Positions 32,357-39,810 of a DNA stretch of 42,778 nt are shown here, in pieces; the first letter of the stretch is position 1, and the number at the start of each line of letters is the position of its first letter. Location of the stretch: NCBI GenBank assembly GCA_948439405.1, contig CAOJNB010000014.1, positions 1 through 42,778 of the forward strand, written 5' to 3'. The position numbers and the translations under genes were made by a program. The notes under the pieces are model-generated. The model was not told where the DNA came from, did no database searches, and saw only the letters and a program-made list of their open reading frames with translations. The DNA is from an uncultured Coriobacteriaceae bacterium. Lineage in GTDB: Bacteria; Actinomycetota; Coriobacteriia; Coriobacteriales; Atopobiaceae.

Positions 32357-33445
32357 CTAGCCCCTCCCGTCGCGCCCCGCGCCGACCACGTACGCCCGGC
32401 AGAGGGCGTCGGTGCGCGCGAGGGCGTCCGCGTGGCAGCGCTCGCGCCCGTGCGTGCTCGTGCACGCCGGCCCGAAGGCCGCCGCGGCGACGTTCGCCCC
32501 GAGGATCTGGGCGGCCATGGCGTCGGTGGAGTAGTCGAGCGGGACCTGCACGTTCCACGCGCCCTCGTCGAACAGCCCGCCCGCCACGCGGACGAGCAGG
32601 TTCGTGAGGTCCCAGTCGTAGGGACCGTGGGCGTCGCCCGCGATGATCCCGACTTGGTGCTCGTCGGAGCCGTAGCCCTCCCCCACGAGCGTGATGTCGA
32701 GGGCGACGTACTCGGAGACGCCGTCGGGCACGTAGGCGCCTCCGTGGCACACCTCCTCGTAGACCGGGAAGGCGAACAGGGTGTCGAAGGCGGGGCGGAC
32801 CCCCTCCTCCGCGAGCCAGCGCAGCACGTCGAGGGCGACCGCGACGGCCCCCTTGTCGTCGACGAAGCGCGAGAGCACGTAGCCGTTGGGCAGCGCCTCG
32901 AACTCGGGCGCGAGCGCGACGAGCGCCCCCTCCCCCACGCCGAGGGCGCGGGCGTCGGCCGCCGAGGAGACGTCCGCGGCGAGCGAGACGCGCATCGTGT
33001 CGTCCGTGCGCGGTGCGGTCGAGCTCTGCTCTGAGGCGTGGACCGAGTGGTGCTCGCAGCGGACCTGGCCGACGACGACCGAGCCGTCGCGGCAGAGCAC
33101 GCGGCACGTCGCGCCCTCGGAGCCCTGGTAGCTGATGCCGCCCACGCGGCGCACGCGCAGCTCGCCGTCCTCGAGCACGGCCGACACGACGAGCCCCACG
33201 GTGTCCAGGTGCGCGCCGACGCACACGCAGCGCGAGCGGTCCCTGCCGGGGACGCGCACGTAGAGCGTGTGCTTGTTGTCGACCTCCGTCGCGTACCCCC
33301 ACTCCGCGAGGCGCCCCTCGAGGTAGGGCAGGACGGCCGCGTGGTAGCCGACGGGGCTGTCGAGCGCCACGAGCCTCCCGAGCTCGTCCACGAGCCAGCC
33401 GGCGTCGACGTCCGCAACCGAGACCGTCTCAGGCGTCCTGCTCAT
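32357..33445 (-). CDS. M42-family metallopeptidase
   Basis: A 362-residue protein resembling M42 aminopeptidases (glutamyl aminopeptidase/endoglucanase M type). Metal-ligand blocks are recognisable: [15 protein letters not shown] near residue 75, [17 protein letters not shown] near 190, the catalytic Glu pair in [12 protein letters not shown], and [14 protein letters not shown] late region contains the final His (STHGRE). Family members form large tetrahedral complexes that trim peptides. It overlaps the coaE end by 17 bases and is followed one base later by uvrB, so it sits inside a coaE-M42-uvrB transcript. Confidence 0.87.
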   Translation of the reverse strand: MSRTPETVSVADVDAGWLVDELGRLVALDSPVGYHAAVLPYLEGRLAEWGYATEVDNKHTLYVRVPGRDRSRCVCVGAHLDTVGLVVSAVLEDGELRVRRVGGISYQGSEGATCRVLCRDGSVVVGQVRCEHHSVHASEQSSTAPRTDDTMRVSLAADVSSAADARALGVGEGALVALAPEFEALPNGYVLSRFVDDKGAVAVALDVLRWLAEEGVRPAFDTLFAFPVYEEVCHGGAYVPDGVSEYVALDITLVGEGYGSDEHQVGIIAGDAHGPYDWDLTNLLVRVAGGLFDEGAWNVQVPLDYSTDAMAAQILGANVAAAAFGPACTSTHGRERCHADALARTDALCRAYVVGAGRDGRG

Positions 33446-34079
33446 CTTCGCTCCCCTCCGGGGGCCACGAGAAGCCGCGGCGGGCGCGGCGGCCGTACCA
33501 GCGGTCCACCTCGCCGATGAGCTCCTCGTAGGTCCCCACGTTCTCGATGACGGTGTCGGCGTGCTCGACGAGGAAGGCCTCCGCCGGCTGCGCCGCCATG
33601 CGGCGGTCGACGTCGGCGGGCTCCATGCCGCGCTCGACGGCCCTCTCCCGGCGCAGCGCGGCCGGGCACGTGACGGCGACGACCTCGTCCGCGAGCGGCA
33701 CGAGGTCGAGGGCCTTGTCGAGCAGCGGCACCTCCACGACGCACAGGCGCGGCGGATGCCCCAGGCCGGCGAGCATGCCCAGGCGGGCAGCCAGGGCCTC
33801 CTTGATCGCCGGGTGCTCGATGCGCTCGAGGGCGCGCGTCGCAGCGGGCGAGGCGAAGGCGCGGCGCGCGAGCTCGGCGCGGCGCAGCTCTCCCGTGGCC
33901 GGGTCGAGCACGTCGTCGCCGTACTCCTCGGCGAGGCGGGCGAGCACCGGCGAGCCGGGCGCGCACACCTCGCGCGAGAGCGCGTCCAGGTCCACGAGGG
34001 CGGCGCCGAGCCGGCGCAGCCTCCGCGACACCGTGGACTTGCCCGACGCGATCCCCCCGGCGACGAACGTGACGTACAT
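33429..34079 (-). CDS. coaE: Dephospho-CoA kinase
   Basis: A 216-residue P-loop kinase for the last step of coenzyme A synthesis. It has Walker [17 protein letters not shown] at residues 6-21, then [12 protein letters not shown] with the substrate Asp. HPAIKEAL and [20 protein letters not shown] with the pocket residues follow, and [14 protein letters not shown] carries the LID arginines. ATG 34079 follows GGGGAGC. The C-terminal 20 residues ([14 protein letters not shown] end) are beyond the usual fold. It overlaps the M42 peptidase gene. It is separated from rpsA by the terminator hairpin. Confidence 0.95.
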   Translation of the reverse strand: MYVTFVAGGIASGKSTVSRRLRRLGAALVDLDALSREVCAPGSPVLARLAEEYGDDVLDPATGELRRAELARRAFASPAATRALERIEHPAIKEALAARLGMLAGLGHPPRLCVVEVPLLDKALDLVPLADEVVAVTCPAALRRERAVERGMEPADVDRRMAAQPAEAFLVEHADTVIENVGTYEELIGEVDRWYGRRARRGFSWPPEGSEDEQDA

Positions 34080-34142
34080 GGGCGCTCCCCTCTTCCCGCG
34101 GGCCCGCACGGACCCCACTCTAGCAGCCCCGCGGGACAGGAA

Positions 34143-34171
34143 AGCGGGGGCCGCGCGATGCGGCCCCCGCT
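34143..34171 (-). terminator. rpsA intrinsic terminator
   Basis: A perfect 12-bp stem (AGCGGGGGCCGC with GCGGCCCCCGCT) encloses a 5-base loop about 28 bases past the rpsA stop, followed on the minus strand by TTTCC. This is a strong hairpin with a short T run. Confidence 0.75.
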
Positions 34172-34198
34172 CGGGGTTCGTGCTGTCGGCGCGAGGCG

Positions 34199-35380
34199 CT
34201 ACTCCTCCTCGGAGGCCTCCTCGTCGGCCTCGGCCTCGGCCTCCTCGACGGCCAGCGGCTTGACCTCGACCTCGATGCCGAGGATGTCGGCGGCGGCCTT
34301 CATGGACAGGGAGATGCGGCGACGGTCGACGTCGATCTCCATGACCTTGACCTGGACCTTGTCGCCCACGTTGCACACCTGGCTGGGCTCGTCGACGTGG
34401 CTCTTGGCCATCTCGGAGATGTGCACCAGGCCCTCGATGCCCTCGCCGAGGTCCACGAAGGCGCCGAAGCTCACGAGCTTGGTGACGGTGCCCTCGACGA
34501 TGGCGCCCAGCGGGTACTTCTTGATGAGCTGGCGCCAGGGGTCCTCGGTGGTCTGCTTGAGGCCCAGCGAGATGCGCTCGCGGTTGAGGTCGACGTCGAG
34601 CACCTCGACCTCGATCTCCTGGTTCGGCTTGACGACCTCGGACGGGTGGTTGACGTGGTTCCAGGACAGCTCGGAGATGTGCACCAGGCCGTCGATGCCG
34701 CCGAGGTCCACGAAGACGCCGAAGTCCACGATGGAGGAGACGGTGCCCTTGAGGCGCATGCCCGGCTTGAGCTTGGAGAGGATCTCCTGGCGCTCGGCCT
34801 TGCGGGCCTCCTCGAGCACGACGCGGCGGGAGAGGACGACGTTGTTGCGGTTGCGGTCCATCTCGATGACGCGGGCCTCGATGCGGGTGCCCATGTAGGC
34901 GGTGAGGTCCTTGACGCGACGGAGGTCGACGAGGGAGGCGGGCAGGAAGCCGCGCAGGCCGATGTCGAGGATCAGGCCGCCCTTGACGACCTCGATGACC
35001 TCGCCCTCGACGGTCTCGCCGGACTGGAACTTGGCCTCGACGGCGTTCCAGGCGCGCTCGTACTCTGCGCGCTTCTTGGACAGGACGAGGCGACCCTCCT
35101 TGTCCTCCTTCTGGAGAACGAGGGCCTCGATCTCGTCGCCCAGGGCGACGACGTCGGCCGGGTTGACGTCCTTGCGGATGGAAAGCTCGCGGGACGGGAT
35201 AACGCCCTCGGACTTGTAGCTGATGTCAAGCAGGACCTCGTCGCGCTCGACCTTGACGACGGTACCGGTCACAAGGTCGCCCTCATTGAAGTCGGTGACG
35301 GTGCCGTCAATGAGGCTGTTCATCTCCTCGTCGGAAATGTCATCCATGGCGAAGATGGACGAGTTCTGAATCTCACTCAA
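34199..35380 (-). CDS. rpsA: Ribosomal protein S1
   Basis: A 393-residue S1 with four S1 RNA-binding domains, at about residues 25-95, 115-180, 200-270 and 285-355. The last two carry the clear signatures VDFGVFVDLGGIDGLVHISE and VSFGAFVDLGEGIEGLVHIS. The tail is acidic (EEAEAEADEEASEEE). Four domains is the short form of Gram-positive bacteria, against six in E. coli. TTG 35380 is the likely start, with GAAAGGGG seven bases upstream giving MSEIQNSSIFAMDD. The ATG eleven codons later has no ribosome binding site. It binds mRNA at the 30S platform. Confidence 0.94.
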   Translation of the reverse strand: MSEIQNSSIFAMDDISDEEMNSLIDGTVTDFNEGDLVTGTVVKVERDEVLLDISYKSEGVIPSRELSIRKDVNPADVVALGDEIEALVLQKEDKEGRLVLSKKRAEYERAWNAVEAKFQSGETVEGEVIEVVKGGLILDIGLRGFLPASLVDLRRVKDLTAYMGTRIEARVIEMDRNRNNVVLSRRVVLEEARKAERQEILSKLKPGMRLKGTVSSIVDFGVFVDLGGIDGLVHISELSWNHVNHPSEVVKPNQEIEVEVLDVDLNRERISLGLKQTTEDPWRQLIKKYPLGAIVEGTVTKLVSFGAFVDLGEGIEGLVHISEMAKSHVDEPSQVCNVGDKVQVKVMEIDVDRRRISLSMKAAADILGIEVEVKPLAVEEAEAEADEEASEEE

Positions 35381-35519
35381 AGGTGGACCCCTTTCGAACA
35401 ACGGGGCCCCGGTCGTCATGGTCGCTGCCTGCAGTGCCGTGTGGCGTCTACTCGGAAACTTGCATGCTCTCGGGGGCCGACAGATACGTTTGTGCGGACC
35501 CTATGCCCACACGCGTTCT

Positions 35520-35549
35520 AGGTTAACGTTATGGGTACGCTCTTTTCAA
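35520..35549 (-). promoter_or_regulatory. Putative rpsA promoter
   Basis: On the minus strand, TTGAAA (35549-35544) and TAACCT (35525-35520) are separated by 18 bases, giving a 5' leader of about 130 bases before the TTG start. The 35381-35615 gap holds this and the leader of the divergent HAD gene, with no other gene seen. Confidence 0.45.
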
Positions 35550-35615
35550 GGTTCGCTTTTGTGTTTTTTGTCCTTCTTCGCAGGTACTTCGCATGTTGGG
35601 AAAGGTGGCCCGCAC

Positions 35616-36338
35616 GTGATTCGCGCCGTTCTCTTTGATTTGGACGACACCCTCCTGAGCCTCAACCTCACCGCGTTTCTCGCCCGGTACGTAAACGGGG
35701 CGTCAGGGCTGCTGTGCCGGGCAAGCGGCAAGGTGCGCGTGAACATCATGGCCGCCTACGCCCGGGCCTGGCTTGCCGTGGAGGCGGAGACACGCCGAGA
35801 CAGGCTCACCAACGAGCAACTCATCAACAAGATCGTCTTCGAGCAGACGGGAATTCCCCTGGACGACCCGGCCATCGCGGACATGATCTGCTGCTACGAG
35901 CGCACCGTGGTGCCGCGCATGGGTGGCGGCATCGTGCGCGCCCAGCCCATGCCCGGGGCGCGCGAGGCCGTCGACTGCGTCCATGACCTGGGGCTTGTCT
36001 GCGCGCTGGCAACCAACCCGGTGGTCTCGCACGCCTGCGACGTCGCACGCCTGCACTGGGCGGGCTTTGACGAGGGCGACTTTGCCCTCATCTCCTGCGC
36101 CGAGAACAGCACGCGATCCAAGCCATGGGCCGGCTACTACGAGGAGTTCTGCGGCAAGCTCGGCGTGGCTCCCGACGAGTGTCTCATGGTTGGAAACGAC
36201 GCCCGGCGCGACTTTGCCCACCCCGAGTGCGGCCTGCGCACCATCTACGTGGGCCACGCCCGCCCCAAGCGCGCCATCTGGAGCGGCCGCATGTCCGACC
36301 TCACGCCGGCCCTCCCCCGCCTCATCGCCACTAGTTAA
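35616..36338 (+). CDS. HAD-superfamily hydrolase
   Basis: A 240-residue HAD-IA-type hydrolase. Motif I is VLFDLDDTLLSLN at residues 5-17. A helical cap follows (about 20-110). Motif II is CALATNPVVS with Thr, the Lys is in TRSKPWAGYYEEF, and motif IV is CLMVGNDARRDFAHPECGL with the Asp pair. It is probably a phosphatase for a small metabolite; the substrate is not predictable. The GTG start at 35616 follows AAAGGTGG. The open frame reaches back to 35418, but that extension lacks a family match. It is transcribed divergently from rpsA. Confidence 0.87.
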   Translation: MIRAVLFDLDDTLLSLNLTAFLARYVNGASGLLCRASGKVRVNIMAAYARAWLAVEAETRRDRLTNEQLINKIVFEQTGIPLDDPAIADMICCYERTVVPRMGGGIVRAQPMPGAREAVDCVHDLGLVCALATNPVVSHACDVARLHWAGFDEGDFALISCAENSTRSKPWAGYYEEFCGKLGVAPDECLMVGNDARRDFAHPECGLRTIYVGHARPKRAIWSGRMSDLTPALPRLIATS

Positions 36339-36354
36339 CGGGTTAACGCCACTG

Positions 36355-36753
36355 TCAGGCCCGGCGGAAGGAGACGAGGCGGTAGCCGGCCTGCTCGACG
36401 ACCTGGCGGCAGGCCCGTTCGGTGAGGGGCGCCTTGGAGCGCACGTGGGCGTGGCCACCGGCAAGCTCGACGGTGGCCCAGGCGCCGTCGAGGGAGTCCA
36501 GGGCGTTTGTCACCGCGGCCACGCAGTGCTCGCAGGACATGCCACCTATGCCGAGCTCGGCCGCGTAGGGGTAGTGGGACTCGTCCTTGTCGGCAACCTC
36601 GACGGCAGGGAAGCTGCGCCCGCCGGAGGCCGCGCCCTTCTTGGCGCCGCTGCAGCAGTCGCGCGTTCCCTTGGTGGTGCCCACCAGGCGCACGACCGCC
36701 ACGACGACGATGACGGCAACGACCGCGATGATGGCAATGTCTGCTGGACCCAT
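36355..36753 (-). CDS. Membrane-anchored heavy-metal-associated (copper chaperone-like) protein
   Basis: A 132-residue protein with one N-terminal membrane helix (IAIIAVVAVIVVVAVVRLV, residues 6-24). A linker follows with a CCSG pair near residue 33. The C-terminal HMA domain has the metal-binding GMSCEHC motif near residue 72. The domain binds Cu(I) or similar metal through the two Cys and probably holds it at the inner membrane face. A palindrome like a CsoR operator precedes it, which supports copper control. Start ATG 36753 has GGGGAG upstream. No CopA ATPase or CsoR gene is seen nearby, so it appears to act alone here. Confidence 0.88.
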   Translation of the reverse strand: MGPADIAIIAVVAVIVVVAVVRLVGTTKGTRDCCSGAKKGAASGGRSFPAVEVADKDESHYPYAAELGIGGMSCEHCVAAVTNALDSLDGAWATVELAGGHAHVRSKAPLTERACRQVVEQAGYRLVSFRRA

Positions 36754-36795
36754 GGGCTTCTCCCCTAGTAGTTAGCCTCGGCTTACTGCAAGCAG

Positions 36796-36815
36796 TATAC
36801 CCCCTAGGGGTTTAC
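36796..36815 (-). promoter_or_regulatory. CsoR-like copper operator upstream of the HMA protein
   Basis: TATACCCCCTAGGGGTTTAC contains the perfect 10-bp palindrome CCCCTAGGGG, 43 bases upstream of the ATG. It resembles published CsoR sites (TACCC/GGGTA half sites around a CTA core). The regulated gene encodes a metal-binding protein, as expected for copper induction. Confidence 0.6.
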
Positions 36816-36870
36816 GCGTGGCAACCTGTCCCCATTTTGCGCAAAAACGAACACGTCCCCAATTTGAGAG

Positions 36871-36906
36871 GCGGGCGGCGAGAAGAACGCGCTTCTCGCC
36901 GCCCGC
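36871..36906 (-). terminator. Terminator hairpin of glutamine synthetase
   Basis: A perfect 15-bp stem (GCGGGCGGCGAGAAG with CTTCTCGCCGCCCGC) encloses a 6-base loop, 34 bases past the glutamine synthetase stop. The T-rich GTTTTTGC follows only about 20 bases later on the minus strand. Confidence 0.75.
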
Positions 36907-36940
36907 AGGGGGTCGTGCTATGGACTATGGGGCCGTGGGG

Positions 36941-39031
36941 CTACACCCAGAAGAGCAGGCTGTTGTAGCTGGGGACGGGCCAGTAGTCGGCGCCGCAGAT
37001 CTTCTCCATGGCGTCGACGGAGGCACGCAGGTGCTCCATGCTCGGGATGACAGCGTCGCGGTAGGCATCGCACTGGGCCTGCGGGTCCTCGATGGCGCGG
37101 GCGTCGGCGTTGTTGGACTCAAGGTCGGCCGTGGCCTCGTAGATGGCGTTGATGCCGTTGGTCAGGGTCTTGACGAGCTCCTTCTCGGCCGCGGCCTCGA
37201 TGCCCAGCTCGGCCTTGGTGGCAACGCTCGTGGCGATGTCGCCGGAGTAGTCGAAGAGGGCGGGCAGATAGAGGGAGCGGGCCATGTAGACCATGGTGTT
37301 GGCCTCGATGTTGAGCAGCTTGGAGTACTGCTCGGCCTTGGAGACGTAGCGGGCGTGGACCTCGGCCTCGTTGAGGACGCCGTACTTGTCGAAGAAGGCG
37401 ACGTTCTCGGGCTTGACCATGGTGGGCAGGGCGTCCGGCGTGGTCTTGAGGTTGGGCAGGCCGCGGCGCTCGGCCTCCTGCTCCCACTCCTCGGAGTAGC
37501 CGTTGCCCTCGAAGATGATGCGGTGGTGGTCCCTGAGCGTCTGCTTGACCCAGGCCAGGGCGCAGGCGGTGAACTCGTCACCGACCTTGCCGGCCATGGC
37601 GGTCGCGAACTCGTCGCACTGCTCGGCCACGGCGGTGTTCAGCACCACGTTGGGGTCGGACAGGTTCTGCTGGGAGCCGCACATGCGGAACTCGAACTTG
37701 TTGCCGGTGAAGGCGAAGGGAGACGTCCGGTTGCGGTCCGTGGTGTCCTGCAGGACCGTAGGCAGGGAGGGAACGCCCAGGTCGATGCGGGTGCGGTCGT
37801 GAGCCTCGGTGGCCTCGTCGTGGATGAGGGCCTCGACGATCTCGTCCAGCTCGTCTCCCAGGAAGACGGAGACGATGGCGGGAGGCGCCTCGTTGGCGCC
37901 CAGACGGTGGTCGTTGCCGGCGGAGGCGACGCTCATGCGCAGCAGGTCGGCGTGGGTGTCGACGGCGGCGATGAGGGCGGCCAGGAAGACGAGGAACTGC
38001 AGGTTCTCGTTGGGCTGGGCACCAGGCTCGAGCAGGTTCTTGCCGTCGGCGCAGATGGACCAGTTGTTGTGCTTGCCGGAGCCGTTGACGTAGTCGAAGG
38101 GCTTCTCGTGCTGCAGGCAGGCGAGGCCGTGGTGGGTCGCGAGGAGCTTGAGCTTCTCCATGGCGAGCAGGTTGTCGTCGATGGCAAGCGACCCCTGCTC
38201 GAAGATCGGGGCGAGCTCGTGCTGGGCCGGGGCGACCTCGTTGTGCTTGGTCTTCGCGGGGACGCCGAGCTTCCAGAGCTCGTCGTCGACCTCCTTCATG
38301 AAGGCGTTGACGGTCGGGCGGATGGCGCCGAAGTAGTGCTCCTCGAGCTCCTGGCCCTTAGCAGGGGCGCAGCCGAAGAGCGTGCGGCCGGTGAGGACGA
38401 GGTCGGGGCGCTTCTGGAAGTCCTCCTCCTTGACGAGGAAGTACTCCTGCTCGGGGCCGACGGTGGTGATCACCGAGGTGACGTCCTTGCCGAAGAGCTT
38501 AAGGACGCGCTTGGCCTGCTCGGCCAGGGCGACCTGCGAGCGGAGCAGCGGGGTCTTCTTGTCGAGCGCCTCGCCGGTGTAGGAGATGAAGGCCGTCGGG
38601 ATGCAGAGGACCTCGTCCTTGATGAAAGCCGGGGAGGTCGGGTCCCAGGCGGTGTAGCCGCGGGCCTCGAAGGTGGCGCGCAGGCCGCCGGAGGGGAAGG
38701 AGGAGGCGTCTGGCTCGCCCTGGATGAGCTCCTTGCCCGAGAACGACATGAGGACGCTGCCGTCGTCCTTGGGCGTGATGAAGCTATCGTGCTTCTCGGA
38801 GGTGATGCCCGTCAGCGGCTGGAACCAGTGCGCGTAGTGCGTCGCGCCCTTCTCCAGCGCCCACTCCTTCATGGCGTGGGCCACCTCGTTGGCGATGCTC
38901 AGGTCGAGCTTCTTGCCCTCCTCGATGACCTGCTTGAGCTCCTTGTAGGTAGGCTTGGGAAGCCTCTCCTGCATCACGGCATCCGTGAACAGGAGGCTTC
39001 CGTACTCCTCGGTGACCTTGTCCTTGCCCAT
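36941..39031 (-). CDS. glnN: Glutamine synthetase type III
   Basis: A 696-residue GSIII, which makes glutamine from glutamate, ammonia and ATP. The length and the motifs [50 protein letters not shown] and [17 protein letters not shown] are typical of type III and exclude the shorter types I and II. The N-terminus includes the GSIII-specific [20 protein letters not shown] region. ATG 39031 is preceded by GGAAAGAGG. It has its own promoter and terminator, so it is monocistronic. GSIII occurs in Bacteroidetes, Clostridia, cyanobacteria and some Coriobacteriia. Confidence 0.95.
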   Translation of the reverse strand: MGKDKVTEEYGSLLFTDAVMQERLPKPTYKELKQVIEEGKKLDLSIANEVAHAMKEWALEKGATHYAHWFQPLTGITSEKHDSFITPKDDGSVLMSFSGKELIQGEPDASSFPSGGLRATFEARGYTAWDPTSPAFIKDEVLCIPTAFISYTGEALDKKTPLLRSQVALAEQAKRVLKLFGKDVTSVITTVGPEQEYFLVKEEDFQKRPDLVLTGRTLFGCAPAKGQELEEHYFGAIRPTVNAFMKEVDDELWKLGVPAKTKHNEVAPAQHELAPIFEQGSLAIDDNLLAMEKLKLLATHHGLACLQHEKPFDYVNGSGKHNNWSICADGKNLLEPGAQPNENLQFLVFLAALIAAVDTHADLLRMSVASAGNDHRLGANEAPPAIVSVFLGDELDEIVEALIHDEATEAHDRTRIDLGVPSLPTVLQDTTDRNRTSPFAFTGNKFEFRMCGSQQNLSDPNVVLNTAVAEQCDEFATAMAGKVGDEFTACALAWVKQTLRDHHRIIFEGNGYSEEWEQEAERRGLPNLKTTPDALPTMVKPENVAFFDKYGVLNEAEVHARYVSKAEQYSKLLNIEANTMVYMARSLYLPALFDYSGDIATSVATKAELGIEAAAEKELVKTLTNGINAIYEATADLESNNADARAIEDPQAQCDAYRDAVIPSMEHLRASVDAMEKICGADYWPVPSYNSLLFWV

Positions 39032-39081
39032 GTGCGCCTCTTTCCGTCTAGTAGTTTGGCGTGCTTGGCTTACGGGAGAAA

Positions 39082-39109
39082 ACTCTAGTTGCCCATTGTT
39101 ACACGTCAA
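39082..39109 (-). promoter_or_regulatory. Putative glutamine synthetase promoter
   Basis: On the minus strand, TTGACG (39109-39104) and TAGAGT (39087-39082) are separated by 16 bases. They lie about 50 bases upstream of the ATG, in a locally AT-rich stretch. Confidence 0.5.
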
Positions 39110-39259
39110 TTAAGGCAAGGTGTCCCCAGCGAACCACCCAAATTGCAAGAAACGCCCGGCAATGAGGCGCACGGCGACCGAACGGTGCCCTTCATCTATG
39201 TGAGGGGCCCGTGAAGAAGGGCGCGCCACGGGACTAGCGGCACTCTGCCGGGGCAATAT

Positions 39260-39288
39260 CTAACACCGTTATTTGCTTCTAGTGTTAG
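39260..39288 (+). promoter_or_regulatory. Operator-like inverted repeat before the second marR
   Basis: Perfect 7-bp arms CTAACAC (39260-39266) and GTGTTAG (39282-39288) are separated by 15 bases. The right arm overlaps the ribosome binding site TTAGGAG, so binding here could block initiation. It is a plausible autorepression site of the MarR protein. Confidence 0.55.
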
Positions 39289-39297
39289 GAGATTTCA

Positions 39298-39810
39298 GTG
39301 GAAGGAGATTCCGAGGACTTCCGCGCACTGGCGCAGGAGGTCCTGGAGGAGTTCGGGGCGCTCGGCCGCCGCATGGGCTCGAGGATGCAAAACGCCCGCC
39401 GCGGAGAGCATGGCGTCATACACGCGCTCGCCTGCTCCGCAAGTCCGCTCACCCCGAGCGAGCTTGCCACGCTGGGCCACCTCTCCTCCGCCCGCGTGGC
39501 CAACGTGCTGCGCTCCCTTGAGGAGAAGGGCCTCGTCACCCGGGAGCACTCCCAGGCCGACCGCCGTCGCGTCACCGTAAGCCTCACCGAGGCCGGACGG
39601 GCGGAAGACAAGCGCCATAAGGCGGAGTTCGAGGAGCTGGCCAGCGATTTTCTCGCCCAGCTCGGCGAGAAGGACACCCGGGAGATGCTGCGTATCCTCC
39701 GTCGCGTGAACCAGACCATAGACGGCAACCGCGCGGCCCGGCAGGCCGCCGACAAACAAGACCAAGAGAGGAAGGGAGGCCAGCCGCATGAGAATCATCA
39801 AGCTTTTTAA
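39298..39810 (+). CDS. MarR-family regulator of the adjacent ABC exporter
   Basis: A 170-residue winged-helix regulator. The helix-turn-helix reads TPSELATLGHLSSARVANVL then RSLEEKGLVTREH. The wing QADRRRVTVSLTEAGR follows, all matching MarR. The C-terminal 25 residues are charged and extend past the usual end. GTG 39298 has AGGAG six bases upstream. The gene overlaps the first ABC transporter gene by 23 bases, so the regulator and exporter are cotranscribed and probably induced together by an exporter substrate. It differs in sequence and operator from the MarR at 24536. Confidence 0.92.
   Translation: MEGDSEDFRALAQEVLEEFGALGRRMGSRMQNARRGEHGVIHALACSASPLTPSELATLGHLSSARVANVLRSLEEKGLVTREHSQADRRRVTVSLTEAGRAEDKRHKAEFEELASDFLAQLGEKDTREMLRILRRVNQTIDGNRAARQAADKQDQERKGGQPHENHQAF

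Noticed and set aside
28183..32607. Very long open frame (over 1,400 codons) on the plus strand across the FAD dehydrogenase and uvrB
   Set aside because: It is a shadow frame caused by the third-position GC bias. The true genes are in other frames with full family motifs, and the translation is low-complexity Arg/Gly/Ala/His.
35418..35615. N-terminal extension of the HAD hydrolase from ATG 35418
   Set aside because: The extension has no family match and overlaps the rpsA leader and promoter. GTG 35616 has a ribosome binding site and places motif I at the N-terminus.
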